This document shows positions 33,438 to 41,061 of a DNA stretch of 64,000 nt, piece after piece. The stretch lies in the NCBI RefSeq assembly GCF_030690725.1, contig NZ_JAUYGD010000068.1, positions 1-64,000 of the forward strand. Reading direction: 5' to 3'. This DNA comes from Pseudomonas sp. (GTDB lineage: Bacteria > Pseudomonadota > Gammaproteobacteria > Pseudomonadales > Pseudomonadaceae). The notes under the pieces were generated by a model. The model made no database searches, was not told the origin of the DNA, and was given only the letters and a program-made list of their open reading frames with translations. The translations under genes and the position numbers were made by a program. The first letter of the stretch is position 1. Each line of letters begins with the position of its first letter.

Positions 33438-33905
33438 TCAAACCAGTTCGGGATGCAACTGGGTGAGCATGGGCCAGTCGCGCTGAGCCTCAAGGTCATC
33501 ACTGAGCAGCTGGAAGCCGGCAAAGTCGAAACCCGGGGTTACCGTGCAACCGACCAGGGTAAACGCTCCGGTGCTGCGCGCCGCCTGCCAGGCATGTGCT
33601 GGCACCAGGCGCTGCGGCAGTTGGCCAATAGCCACCGGCCCCAGACGTGCGCAGCGCACCGCATCGGGCTGCTCGGCCAGCAGCAGCTCCAACGGCGCAC
33701 CTTCATAGAAGTGCCAAAGCTCATCGGCATCCACTCGATGCCAGCGGCTGACCGCGCCGGCCGGCAACAGGAAAATGATCGCCGTGCCACACAGGCGACC
33801 GCCATCCAGCTGCGCAGAGGACTCATACAAACGGCGGTAATAACCGCCTTCCGGATGCGCCTGCAGCTGCAGCGTGCTTATCAGTTCCTGCGCGCGTGGG
33901 TGCAT
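33438..33905 (-). CDS. DUF985 cupin-fold protein
   Basis: The product is 155 residues. The DUF985 pattern is clear: LQLQAHPEGGYYRRLYESS near the N-terminus, TAIIFLLPAGAVSRWHRVDA, then ELWHFYEGAPLELLL with the conserved His, RLVPAHAWQAARSTGAFTLV and TVTPGFDFAGFQLL. These are RmlC-like cupins with unproven activity. The ATG overlaps the flavodoxin stop by one base (TGATG at 33903-33907), so the genes are co-translated. A link between flavodoxin and this cupin is not known to me. Confidence 0.88.
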   Translation of the reverse strand: MHPRAQELISTLQLQAHPEGGYYRRLYESSAQLDGGRLCGTAIIFLLPAGAVSRWHRVDADELWHFYEGAPLELLLAEQPDAVRCARLGPVAIGQLPQRLVPAHAWQAARSTGAFTLVGCTVTPGFDFAGFQLLSDDLEAQRDWPMLTQLHPELV

Positions 33906-34357
33906 CAGCCTTGCAGCGCCGCAATAAAGTCGGCCAGCCAGGGCTCGGCGTCGCTTTCCGGAGTCACGCTTTCGCTGCTGTCCAAGCGCAGCATCGGCTG
34001 CACTTCACGGATGCCCAGTTCGGCATACAACTCACGCACCAGCTCGCCGCCGCCACAGAAGGTATCGCCATAGCTGGAATCGCCCAATGCAATCACCCCA
34101 CCCGGCAGCCCGCTCCAGGCCGGCAGATGGTCACGAATGGCGAAGTACAGTGGCTGCAGGTTATCCGGCAACTCGCCCATGCCGGTGGTGGAGGTCACCG
34201 CCAGAAACGCCTCGGGGGCAAAGGCCTGAATATCCGCCAGGCTGGCGCGCGGGTTGTGCCAGGCCTCATGGCCGGCGGCGTTGAGCAGGCGCTCGGCGTG
34301 GCGGGCAACTTCCTCGGCGGTGCCGTACACCGAACCGGAAAGGATGGCGATCTTCAT
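33905..34357 (-). CDS. Flavodoxin (MioC-like)
   Basis: The product is 150 residues from the ATG at 34357. The frame is open to 34555, but the extension runs antisense into the LOV gene. The FMN phosphate loop is ILSGSVYGTAEEVARHAERL (about residues 5-24). The isoalloxazine loops are VTSTTGMGELPDNLQP and ALGDSSYGDTFCGGGELVRE. MioC-type flavodoxins are small electron carriers in the cytosol. The gene is divergent from the LOV photoreceptor gene with 112 bp between and overlaps the downstream cupin gene by one base. Confidence 0.9.
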   Translation of the reverse strand: MKIAILSGSVYGTAEEVARHAERLLNAAGHEAWHNPRASLADIQAFAPEAFLAVTSTTGMGELPDNLQPLYFAIRDHLPAWSGLPGGVIALGDSSYGDTFCGGGELVRELYAELGIREVQPMLRLDSSESVTPESDAEPWLADFIAALQG

Positions 34358-34469
34358 GCAGAACTCCGAAACAGTCAGAACCAAATCGATAAGCCCGGCA
34401 TTATGCCGCAAGTAGACAGCCCGCCCGGATGTTTTAGAATGCAGCCGACATAGCCTGGGAAATCGCCTC

Positions 34470-34931
34470 ATGATCAACGCCAAACTGCTGCAACTGGTGA
34501 TCAACGCCTCCAACGACGGCATCGTGGTGGCCGAACAGGAAGGTGACGACAACATCCTGATCTATGCCAACCCCGCCTTTGAAAAGCTCACTGGCTACGC
34601 CAGCGAAGACATCCTCTATCAGGATTGCCGCTTCCTCCAGGCCGGTGACCGCGACCAGCCGGGCCTGGCTGCCATCCGCGAAGCGGTGAAGACGCACCGC
34701 CCATGCCGGCAGATCATCCGTAACTACCGCAAAGACGGCACGCCGTTCTGGAACGAGCTGTCGATCACCCCGGTGGTCAATGATGCCGACCAGCTGACCT
34801 ATTACATCGGTATCCAGAAGAACGTTACCGAGCAGGTCGAGGCGCAGGAGCGGGTCACCCAGCTGGAAGCCGAACTGGCGACACTCAAGGCAGAACTGGC
34901 GCGCCTGCAGGCGACGACCGGCAGTAACTAA
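34470..34931 (+). CDS. Short LOV blue-light photoreceptor (PpSB1-LOV type)
   Basis: The product is 153 residues: one PAS/LOV core plus short N- and C-terminal helices, with no effector domain. The FMN adduct Cys is C53 in YQDCRFLQ. N85, N95 and Q116, which hold the flavin ring, are all present (RNYRKDG, WNELSIT, GIQKNVT), as is R54. Sequence and length match P. putida PpSB1-LOV, which dimerises and signals by photoadduct formation. The C-terminal AQERVTQLEAELATLKAELA is a coiled coil. In P. putida this protein is reported to act with a class II LitR regulator; such a regulator is encoded here at 37732. Confidence 0.95.
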   Translation: MINAKLLQLVINASNDGIVVAEQEGDDNILIYANPAFEKLTGYASEDILYQDCRFLQAGDRDQPGLAAIREAVKTHRPCRQIIRNYRKDGTPFWNELSITPVVNDADQLTYYIGIQKNVTEQVEAQERVTQLEAELATLKAELARLQATTGSN

Positions 34932-34968
34932 TCCCCAGTGCAGCGGTCACAACAGCTTCTAGGGATTG

Positions 34969-35595
34969 ATGCAGACCGCTTCCATGCAAGAACAGGCACT
35001 CCTGACCCAGGCAGAACTGGCCTTTATCCGCCAGCTGCACCAGCCCGCAACCACCGAACAGCGCAGCCAACCGCGCTTGTCGGTGGATATTGGCAAACAG
35101 CTCAGCGAGCTGCTCTCACATTGCGCCGTCAATGAGCCGCTGAGCCTGCATGCGCATATCGCCAACCAGCACCTGACCTTCGACCTGCACCTCAGCCAGG
35201 ATGAGCAGAGCACGCCCTGCCTGCAGCTCAGCGCTCCGCAGATTTTCGATGAAGGTGAGATCAACCGTGCCTGGCGCTCGCCCCTGCCCGAACCGTTACC
35301 GCTGCATACGCCCAATGCGCAACCGAGCGACCTGTGGATTCATCAGCTGTCGATGAATGGGGCGTTGATCGAGCATCGGGCCCGGCGTAAGGCGCCCAAG
35401 CGCTTTCATCTGGTGTTGCCGGTAGACGAGCACACGCCGATTGCCGTGACTGGGGTTTTCGTCCGTGCAACCGAAGACGGCCTGCTGGCCTACCAGCTGC
35501 ACACCCTGGACCCGCAAAGCGATGAGCAGCTGCGCCAGTTTATCTACCAGCAACACCTGCAGCAGGAACAACGGCTGCATGCTGGGCGCCGTTGA
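34969..35595 (+). CDS. PilZ-like domain protein (tentative)
   Basis: The product is 208 residues from the ATG at 34969, with AGGGA only three bases upstream; an ATG at 34984 is an alternative start. The N-terminal half is beta-rich (PLSLHAHIANQHLTFDLHLS), like the YcgR-N/PilZN domain. The C-terminal half has IHQLSMNGALIEHRARRK and VTGVFVRATEDGLLAYQLHT, which fit the PilZ barrel with an N/D-x-S-x-x-G-like motif, though the leading residue and Arg pair are degenerate. If correct, it would bind c-di-GMP or have lost binding. It follows the LOV gene by 37 bp on the same strand and may be in one operon with it. Confidence 0.6.
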   Translation: MQTASMQEQALLTQAELAFIRQLHQPATTEQRSQPRLSVDIGKQLSELLSHCAVNEPLSLHAHIANQHLTFDLHLSQDEQSTPCLQLSAPQIFDEGEINRAWRSPLPEPLPLHTPNAQPSDLWIHQLSMNGALIEHRARRKAPKRFHLVLPVDEHTPIAVTGVFVRATEDGLLAYQLHTLDPQSDEQLRQFIYQQHLQQEQRLHAGRR

Positions 35596-35626
35596 GCCCC
35601 CAACACATTCCGCGCAAATCCCAGAC

Positions 35627-35651
35627 AAAAAAAGACCCGCAATCAGGCGGG
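35627..35651 (-). terminator. Second intrinsic terminator after the acyl-CoA dehydrogenase gene
   Basis: On the minus strand CCCGC (35651-35647) and GCGGG (35640-35636) form a stem with a 6-base loop, followed by TCTTTTTTTG. It backs up the hairpin at 35684-35732. Confidence 0.7.
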
Positions 35652-35683
35652 CCTAAAGTGCAGGCGAAACGCCTGCAGCAGGG

Positions 35684-35732
35684 ATAAAAAAATCCGATAG
35701 CCGAAAATGGGCGGAACTGATGGCTATCGGAT
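35684..35732 (-). terminator. Intrinsic terminator of the acyl-CoA dehydrogenase gene
   Basis: ATCCGATAGCC (35692-35702) and GGCTATCGGAT (35722-35732) are perfect 11-base arms. On the minus strand they are followed directly by TTTTTTAT, 13 bp past the stop codon at 35745. Confidence 0.85.
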
Positions 35733-35744
35733 TGCGCAGTCGTG

Positions 35745-37523
35745 TCAGGCAGCAAATTCCTCTTCGTTGAAGGCCATCAGCGTGGCTTTGCCGGCCTTGA
35801 CCTCAGCCAGCAGGCTGGCGGTTTCAGTCAGGATGCGCGCCATAAAGAAATCCGCAGACTTCAGCTTGGCGCCGTAGAACAGGGTTTCCGTGCTGCCGGC
35901 CGCCAGCTTGGCCTTGGCCACCGCAGCCATGCGTGCCCACATCCAGGCCAGGCTGGTCAGGGCAAACAAACGCAAGTAAGGGGTTGCTGCGGCGCCGGCC
36001 TGCTCGGGGTCTTTCATCCCCTCGCTGGCAATCCACAGCGTGGCTTGCTGCAACTGATTGAGGGCAGCACCTACCGCAGTGACGTGCTCAGCCTCGGCAT
36101 TGGCCTTGAGCCAACCTTCGACCAGGGCGAAGTAATTACGCACCGCACGGCCGCCACCCAGACCAAGCTTGCGCCCGACCAGATCCAGCGCCTGAATGCC
36201 GTTGGTGCCTTCATAGATGCGGGTAATTCGCGAATCACGTACCAGTTGCTCAATGCCCCAGTCTTCGGTGAAGCCGGAACCACCTAGCACCTGCAGGCCT
36301 TCGTTGGCGCAGTTAAAACCTTCATCAGTGAGGAAGGACTTCACAACCGGGGTCAGCAGCTGCACCAGATCATCGGCCTGCTCGCGTACCGCAGGATCTT
36401 CGTGATCATGGGCGACGTCTTCATGCAGGCCCGTGAAGTACGCCAGCGCGCGGCAACCTTCGATCATCACCTTCTGGCGCAGCAGCATACGCCGCACATC
36501 CGGGTGCACGATGATCGGATCGGCCGGTTTGTCCGCTGCTTTCGGGCCGGACAGCGAACGGCTTTGCAGGCGTTCTTTAGCAAAACCGAGGCTGACCTGA
36601 TAAGCGCTTTCGGCAATGCCGAGACCCTGCATGCCGACCATCAGGCGCGCCGAGTTCATCATGGTGAACATGCATTTGAGGCCCTTGTTCGGCTCGCCGA
36701 TCAACCAGCCCTGGGCGCCTTCGAAATTCATCACGCAGGTGGCCGAGCCCTTGATACCCATCTTGTGTTCCAGGCCGCCGCAGAAGGCCGGATTACGGCT
36801 GCCATCTTCAAGAAACTTGGGCACTAGGAACAGCGAAATGCCTTTCACGCTGTCCGGTGCATCGGGCAGTTTAGCCAGTACCAGGTGCAGGATATTGTCG
36901 ACCAGATCGTGCTCGCCGCCGGTGATCCAGATCTTGGTGCCGCTGATGGCATAGCTGCCGTCCGCCTGCGGTACGGCGCGGGTGCGGATCAAGCCCAGGT
37001 CGGTGCCGCACTGCGGCTCGGTCAGGCACATGGTGCCAGTCCATTCACCGCTGATCAGCTTCGGCAGGTAGCGCTCCTGCAATTCACGCGCACCATGAGC
37101 GGTCAGCGCATTGATCGCGCCATGGGTCAGACCCGGGTACATGCCCAGCGACAGGTTGGCCGAGCAGACCATCTCCTCGACCATCATATTCAGCACATGG
37201 GGCAGCCCCTGGCCGCCGAACTCAGGCGAGCAGGCCAGCGCGGTCCAGCCGCCTTCGGCGAACTGCTGATAGGCGGCGCGGAAACCATCCGGGGTTTTTA
37301 CCGACTTGCTCTGCGGGTCATACGCGCAGCCTTGCTTGTCGCCTGACCCATTCAATGGGGCCAGCACGTTTTCCGCCAGCTTGGCGGCTTCTTCCAGAAT
37401 GGCGCCACCGAGGTCGTTTCCGAACTCGCGCTGACTAGGCAGCGACTGCAGGGTGGCATAAGCGTCGAGCACCTCGTCAAAAACGAAACGCATATCACGA
37501 AGGGGTGCACGATATTGGGTCAT
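35745..37523 (-). CDS. Acyl-CoA dehydrogenase with C-terminal extension domain
   Basis: The product is 592 residues. FAD-dependent dehydrogenase motifs are MCLTEPQCGTDLGLIRTRAV (about 168-187), GTKIWITGGEHD, and the region LVRDSRITRIYEGTNGIQAL with the catalytic Glu of YEG. After about residue 460 comes the extra helical domain seen in DmdC-like dehydrogenases (3-methylmercaptopropionyl-CoA type and related medium/long-chain enzymes). The substrate is not certain. The promoter region upstream carries six TGTACA/TGTATA/TATACA hexamers, as expected for control by the LitR-type regulator encoded next to it. Two terminators follow. It is monocistronic. Confidence 0.9.
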   Translation of the reverse strand: MTQYRAPLRDMRFVFDEVLDAYATLQSLPSQREFGNDLGGAILEEAAKLAENVLAPLNGSGDKQGCAYDPQSKSVKTPDGFRAAYQQFAEGGWTALACSPEFGGQGLPHVLNMMVEEMVCSANLSLGMYPGLTHGAINALTAHGARELQERYLPKLISGEWTGTMCLTEPQCGTDLGLIRTRAVPQADGSYAISGTKIWITGGEHDLVDNILHLVLAKLPDAPDSVKGISLFLVPKFLEDGSRNPAFCGGLEHKMGIKGSATCVMNFEGAQGWLIGEPNKGLKCMFTMMNSARLMVGMQGLGIAESAYQVSLGFAKERLQSRSLSGPKAADKPADPIIVHPDVRRMLLRQKVMIEGCRALAYFTGLHEDVAHDHEDPAVREQADDLVQLLTPVVKSFLTDEGFNCANEGLQVLGGSGFTEDWGIEQLVRDSRITRIYEGTNGIQALDLVGRKLGLGGGRAVRNYFALVEGWLKANAEAEHVTAVGAALNQLQQATLWIASEGMKDPEQAGAAATPYLRLFALTSLAWMWARMAAVAKAKLAAGSTETLFYGAKLKSADFFMARILTETASLLAEVKAGKATLMAFNEEEFAA

Positions 37524-37541
37524 GTTGCTGAGTCCTCAAGC

Positions 37542-37639
37542 TGTACAAGTGGATACAAGCTATACACAAACAAACAATGTATAGCTTTTGTATAGCCTAA
37601 AACTCCAGATAGCAAGCAGTTTTCTGTACAAGCTGTACA
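37542..37639 (-). promoter_or_regulatory. Cluster of LitR-like operator hexamers before the acyl-CoA dehydrogenase gene
   Basis: Six sites lie in 98 bp: TGTACA at 37542-37547, TATACA at 37561-37566, TGTATA at 37578-37583, TGTATA at 37589-37594, TGTACA at 37625-37630 and TGTACA at 37634-37639. TATACA (37561) and TGTATA (37578) make an inverted pair with an 11-bp spacer. Paired hexamers of this type are what I recall for class II LitR (PplR1) binding sites, and the litR-like gene is the next gene. Which pair is the promoter-proximal operator is not clear. Confidence 0.75.
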
Positions 37640-37731
37640 ACTAATCGGAATCAGCAACAAATTGCAGGCAGGCGAAAGCGCAGTTGCCACAACGGCGACT
37701 GCGCTTATTCAGGCGTGCTTAATAGAAGAAA

Positions 37732-38685
37732 TCAGGTATCCAGGTGGCCAGCCAGAAACTGCTGCAGGCGGCGCTGCATCAGGCGCCCTTCGTTGCCCAG
37801 GCAGGCAATCGGCGAACCGCTGAGGCTTTCCTCGGCCAGATCGGCACCATCGCCGGCCATCACCAGCGGGCAATCCAGCGCCAGCGCCAGACGCGAGAGC
37901 ACCTTGGGCAAGTCATCACTGGGCGGCTGATTGGAAAACAGCACCAGGGCCTGGGGCTGCATTTTTTCACAGATCAAGGTCAGTTCTTCCAGCGGCTGAC
38001 CCAGCCCGAGCACACTGACGGCGGTATCGGCGCTGCTCAGCAGCAGCCCAGCCACCAGCAGCTCTAGCTCGCGGCAGTGGCCCGGCAAGGCTGCCAACAG
38101 CACACGCTCCTCAACCTGGGCGCGCAACACCTGCAGGCGCTGCAAGGTACGGGCACGCAGGAAGGTATCGAGAAACAGCCATTCACTGGTCTGGCCGTAC
38201 TCGTCCTGACGCAGCAACAGCTCCTGCCACAGCGGCATGAGGATGTCCTGAAACACCACCGGTAGCGGGTAGCTGGAGAAAATCTGGCCATACAGACGAT
38301 CCAGGCGCGGCTCATCGAAGGCACTGATGGCGCGGCGCAACTGGGCTTGCCACTCGCCCCACTCGCTGGCGCTGACCTCTTCATAGACCGGTGAACTGGC
38401 AGATTTGATCGAGCTGCTTTTGGCCAGAATCTTGCCAACCTTACTCACCGCCACACCGCGCTCGATCCACGCCAGGATGCTGCGCACCGACTCGATATCC
38501 ACCTGCGAATACAGGCGATGACCGCTGTCGGTGCGGGTTGGCTGGATCAGCCCATAGCGCCGCTCCCAGGCCCGCAACGTGACCGGATTGACGCCGGTCA
38601 GGCGCGCCACCTCACGGATAGGAAATAACTCTTCCTGCTTGAGGGCACTCGAAACGAGGGACGCAGTACCAACGTGATCGGACAT
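37732..38685 (-). CDS. MerR/LitR-CarH-fold light-response regulator, class II (no B12 ligands)
   Basis: The product is 317 residues from the ATG at 38685 (MSDHVGT). The MerR helix-turn-helix spans about 20-90 (FPIREVARLTGVNPVTLRAW; ERRYGLIQPTRTDSGHRLYS). A four-helix bundle (about 110-190) and a Rossmann-like domain (about 195-310) match the cobalamin-binding half of CarH/LitR. The B12 residues are lost: the EH pair reads E168-W169, and the loop that should be E-x-H-x-x-G reads PGHCRELE with Arg205 in place of the ligand His. This is the class II LitR design (P. putida PplR1), reported to depend on a short LOV protein, here encoded 3 kb away. Adjacent TGTACA clusters are the likely operators. 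Confidence 0.88.
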   Translation of the reverse strand: MSDHVGTASLVSSALKQEELFPIREVARLTGVNPVTLRAWERRYGLIQPTRTDSGHRLYSQVDIESVRSILAWIERGVAVSKVGKILAKSSSIKSASSPVYEEVSASEWGEWQAQLRRAISAFDEPRLDRLYGQIFSSYPLPVVFQDILMPLWQELLLRQDEYGQTSEWLFLDTFLRARTLQRLQVLRAQVEERVLLAALPGHCRELELLVAGLLLSSADTAVSVLGLGQPLEELTLICEKMQPQALVLFSNQPPSDDLPKVLSRLALALDCPLVMAGDGADLAEESLSGSPIACLGNEGRLMQRRLQQFLAGHLDT

Positions 38686-38747
38686 GGGCGCAGGTATCAC
38701 AGAAAAAATGTTGCACGCATTGTAACTCAGCTATTTCCGGCATACTT

Positions 38748-38764
38748 TGTACAAGACTTATACA
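38748..38764. promoter_or_regulatory. LitR-like operator between litR and the DCC-family gene
   Basis: TGTACA (38748-38753) and TATACA (38759-38764) lie 13 bp before the ATG at 38777, in the 91-bp divergent region between litR-type and DCC-family genes. A possible plus-strand promoter is TTGTAA (38720-38725), 17 bp, TACTTT (38743-38748), so the site would overlap the -10 and start. It may control both directions, including autoregulation. Confidence 0.7.
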
Positions 38765-38776
38765 AAGAGTTAGACC

Positions 38777-39202
38777 ATGAACAAGCAACCCTGTTGGCCC
38801 CTGACCCTCTTCTACGATGGCGACTGCCCGTTGTGCGCCCGCGAGATCCAACTGCTGCGTCAGCGTGCCGATGTGCAGCGCCTGTGCCTGGTCGATATCG
38901 GCCTCAACGACTTTCATCCCGAGTCCGTCGGCCACAGCCGAGAAACCCTGCAGAACCGCCTGCATGCCCGCTTCGCCGATGGCCAATGGGTGACCGGCCT
39001 TGATGCCACGCTGTGGAGCTGGCGTGCAGCCGGCCTCGAGCGTTGGGCCGCGCCGCTGGCTTGGCCGGCATTACGGCCGCTGCTGGAGCTGGGTTACCGA
39101 CTGTTCTGCCGGCTACGCCCACACCTCGACTGGCTGCCCCACCCGGACGCCAGCCGGCGCTGCAGAAACGCCACCTGCACTGCCAGCAGAAACCCGCGAT
39201 AA
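38777..39202 (+). CDS. DCC-family thiol-disulfide protein (DUF393)
   Basis: The product is 141 residues. The DUF393/YuxK signature is TLFYDGDCPLCAREIQLLRQ at residues 10-29, with the CPLC pair resembling a thioredoxin CxxC. The body continues VDIGLNDFHPESVG and, typically, GLDATLWSWRAAGLERWAAP with a hydrophobic helix near the C-terminus. The DCC family is predicted to do thiol-disulfide chemistry; substrates are unknown. It is divergent from the LitR-type regulator, with a TGTACA/TATACA operator between, so it is probably light-regulated. It converges with the 98-residue orphan gene (4 bp between stops). Confidence 0.85.
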   Translation: MNKQPCWPLTLFYDGDCPLCAREIQLLRQRADVQRLCLVDIGLNDFHPESVGHSRETLQNRLHARFADGQWVTGLDATLWSWRAAGLERWAAPLAWPALRPLLELGYRLFCRLRPHLDWLPHPDASRRCRNATCTASRNPR

Positions 39203-39206
39203 GCCA

Positions 39207-39503
39207 TCAGCGCAGCTTGATCCACAGCCCTGGATCAGGCTCAAGCAAGGCCGGGCGAGCAATAATTTCATCGTGGCTTTCCGGCTGCAGCAACAGCATC
39301 TGCCGCACGCCGCAACGACGCAGACGCGCCTTGAGCAATGCCAATCCAGGCCACAGCGCTCGCCCCGCCGCATACTCCAACGTGCGCACGCCGCCAGCCT
39401 TGCCTACCACCTGCACCTTGTAGCCACAACAGCGCAGGGTGAGCACCTCGACATGGCGCACCCGCCCACACAGCACCGCAATGCTCAACTGCCAAGGCTT
39501 CAT
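39207..39503 (-). CDS. Small orphan protein in the light-response cluster
   Basis: The product is 98 residues from the ATG at 39503; the frame runs to 39596, but that part covers the operator. The protein is basic and rich in Leu/Arg, with four Cys (CGRVR; RCCGYK; RRCGV). Segments KPWQLSIAVLCGRVRHVEVL, YKVQVVGKAGGVRTLEYAAG and RQMLLLQPESHDEIIARPAL suggest an alpha-beta fold. No signal peptide or membrane segment is present and I do not recognise the family. Two TGTACA sites lie 14-38 bp upstream, so it is a probable member of the LitR regulon. It converges with the DCC-family gene. Confidence 0.65.
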   Translation of the reverse strand: MKPWQLSIAVLCGRVRHVEVLTLRCCGYKVQVVGKAGGVRTLEYAAGRALWPGLALLKARLRRCGVRQMLLLQPESHDEIIARPALLEPDPGLWIKLR

Positions 39504-39516
39504 AACGGCACATACC

Positions 39517-39541
39517 TGTACAAGAAAACCAACCTTGTACA
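39517..39541 (-). promoter_or_regulatory. LitR-like operator before the orphan gene
   Basis: Two perfect TGTACA hexamers at 39517-39522 and 39536-39541 are separated by 13 bp, within 38 bp of the start at 39503. Each is extended to CTTGTACA or TGTACAAG on one side. This is the same hexamer as in the two other intergenic clusters. Confidence 0.7.
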
Positions 39542-39649
39542 CGATAAAAACAATTTTATTCAGCCCTCCCGAACAAAAAATACCGATACAGCTCAATGAA
39601 ATAGGCTAAATGATGTGGAATAGACCAGTACCCGCACAGGCCGCATGGT

Positions 39650-39675
39650 TGTACAAAGCCTATTGCTGGTATAAC
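39650..39675 (+). promoter_or_regulatory. LitR-like site and promoter before folM
   Basis: TTGTACAAAG contains TGTACA at 39650-39655, followed 14 bp later by TATAAC (39670-39675), a good -10 for the folM-folE-folX operon starting at 39768. The 15-bp distance from TTGTAC to TATAAC is short for a plain sigma-70 promoter. A second hexamer was not seen here. Confidence 0.55.
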
Positions 39676-39767
39676 TTTACTTCTGGTTCAGTCGAGGCCG
39701 CGCCCTACTGGTCAGGTAACCCGGCACAGCGTCGCTGAACCCACCCTTTTCTTCTGTCGAGTCGAGC

Positions 39768-40478
39768 ATGAGCGCCAGCGCCGCCCCTATCCTGATAACC
39801 GGAGCCAGCCAGCGTATCGGCCTGTACTGCGCCGAACGCCTGCTTGATGATGGTCACGCCGTGATCGTCAGCTACCGCAGCGAGCGCGATGGCCTTGCTG
39901 CGCTCAGGCAGCGCGGCGCCCTGGCCCTGCAGGCGGACTTTGCCAGCGAAGCCGGCATCCTGGCGTTTATCGAACAGCTCAAGAACCACACCGACAGCCT
40001 GCGCGCCATTGTGCACAACGCCTCCGACTGGCTGGTGGAGGCGCCGGGCGAAGAAGCGGCGGCCTTCCAGCAACTGTTTAGCGTGCACATGCTCGCGCCC
40101 TACCTGATCAACCTGCATTGCCAAGCGCTGCTGGCGCGCTCAACGCCGGCCGATATCGTGCATATCAGCGATGACGTGGCGCGCAAAGGCAGCGCCAACC
40201 GGCCGGCCTACTGCGCCAGCAAGGCCGGACTGGACAGCCTGACCCTGTCGTTTGCCGCGCGCTTCGCCCCACAGATCAAGGTCAACGGCATCGCCCCGGC
40301 GCTGATCCTATTCAACCCGGACGACGACGCCGACTACCGCAGCAAAACCCTGAACAAATCGGCACTGGGCATCGAACCCGGGCCGCTGGTGATCTACCAA
40401 AGCTTGCGCTACCTGCTCGACAACCCCTACGTCACCGGCACCACACTGACTGTCAACGGCGGCCGCCATCTCAAATGA
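39768..40478 (+). CDS. folM: Dihydromonapterin reductase FolM
   Basis: The product is 236 residues of the SDR family. The NADPH motif is ILITGASQRIGLYCAERLLD (residues 8-27), with Arg in RSERDGL favouring NADPH. The catalytic region includes IVHISDDVARKGSANRPAYC and YCASKAGLDSL. FolM-specific features are the LITGASQRIG start and the ending TGTTLTVNGGRHLK. It reduces dihydromonapterin to tetrahydromonapterin, the pterin cofactor of phenylalanine hydroxylase in Pseudomonas. The folM-folE-folX order is a pathway operon. A TGTACA site precedes it, placing pterin synthesis in the probable light regulon. Confidence 0.93.
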   Translation: MSASAAPILITGASQRIGLYCAERLLDDGHAVIVSYRSERDGLAALRQRGALALQADFASEAGILAFIEQLKNHTDSLRAIVHNASDWLVEAPGEEAAAFQQLFSVHMLAPYLINLHCQALLARSTPADIVHISDDVARKGSANRPAYCASKAGLDSLTLSFAARFAPQIKVNGIAPALILFNPDDDADYRSKTLNKSALGIEPGPLVIYQSLRYLLDNPYVTGTTLTVNGGRHLK

Positions 40479-40500
40479 GCCTGGCCGCGAGGACCCTGTA

Positions 40501-41061
40501 ATGACCCCAGAACTGCCCGACCACTACCGCGAGATTCTCCTCGGCGTTGGTGAAAACCCCGAACGTGAAGGCCTGCTGGACACGCCCAAACGCGCCGCCA
40601 AGGCCATGCAGTACCTGTGCAACGGCTACCACAAGAGCCTTGACGAAGTGGTCAACGGCGCACTGTTCGAGTCGGATAACGACGAGATGGTGATCGTCCG
40701 TGATATCGAGCTGTACTCGCTGTGCGAGCACCACTTGCTGCCCTTTATCGGCAAGGCTCACGTGGCCTATATCCCCACCGGCAAGGTGCTCGGCCTGTCG
40801 AAAGTGGCGCGCATCGTCGATATGTTTGCCCGCCGCCTGCAGATCCAGGAAAACCTCACCAAACAGATCGCCGATGCGATCCAGCAGGTTACCAACGCCG
40901 CTGGCGTGGCCGTGGTGGTTGAGGCCAAACACATGTGCATGATGATGCGCGGCGTGGAGAAGCAGAATTCGGTGATGACCTCCTCGGTGATGCTTGGAGC
41001 CTTCCGCGAATCCTGCAACACTCGCCATGAATTCCTGCAACTGATCGGACGGAGCAAGTAA
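40501..41061 (+). CDS. folE: GTP cyclohydrolase I FolE
   Basis: The product is 186 residues. Zinc ligands are C75 and H78 of SLCEHHLLPFIG and C146 of AKHMCMMMRGV. GTP-binding segments GKAHVAYIPTGKVLGLSKVA and TSSVMLGAFRES are intact. It converts GTP to dihydroneopterin triphosphate, the first step for folate and monapterin. It lies 22 bp after folM and overlaps folX by one base (TAATG at 41059-41063). Pseudomonas usually has more than one folE copy; this one, tied to folM and folX, is the monapterin-linked copy. P. putida folE is reported as light-induced, consistent with the operator before folM. Confidence 0.96.
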   Translation: MTPELPDHYREILLGVGENPEREGLLDTPKRAAKAMQYLCNGYHKSLDEVVNGALFESDNDEMVIVRDIELYSLCEHHLLPFIGKAHVAYIPTGKVLGLSKVARIVDMFARRLQIQENLTKQIADAIQQVTNAAGVAVVVEAKHMCMMMRGVEKQNSVMTSSVMLGAFRESCNTRHEFLQLIGRSK

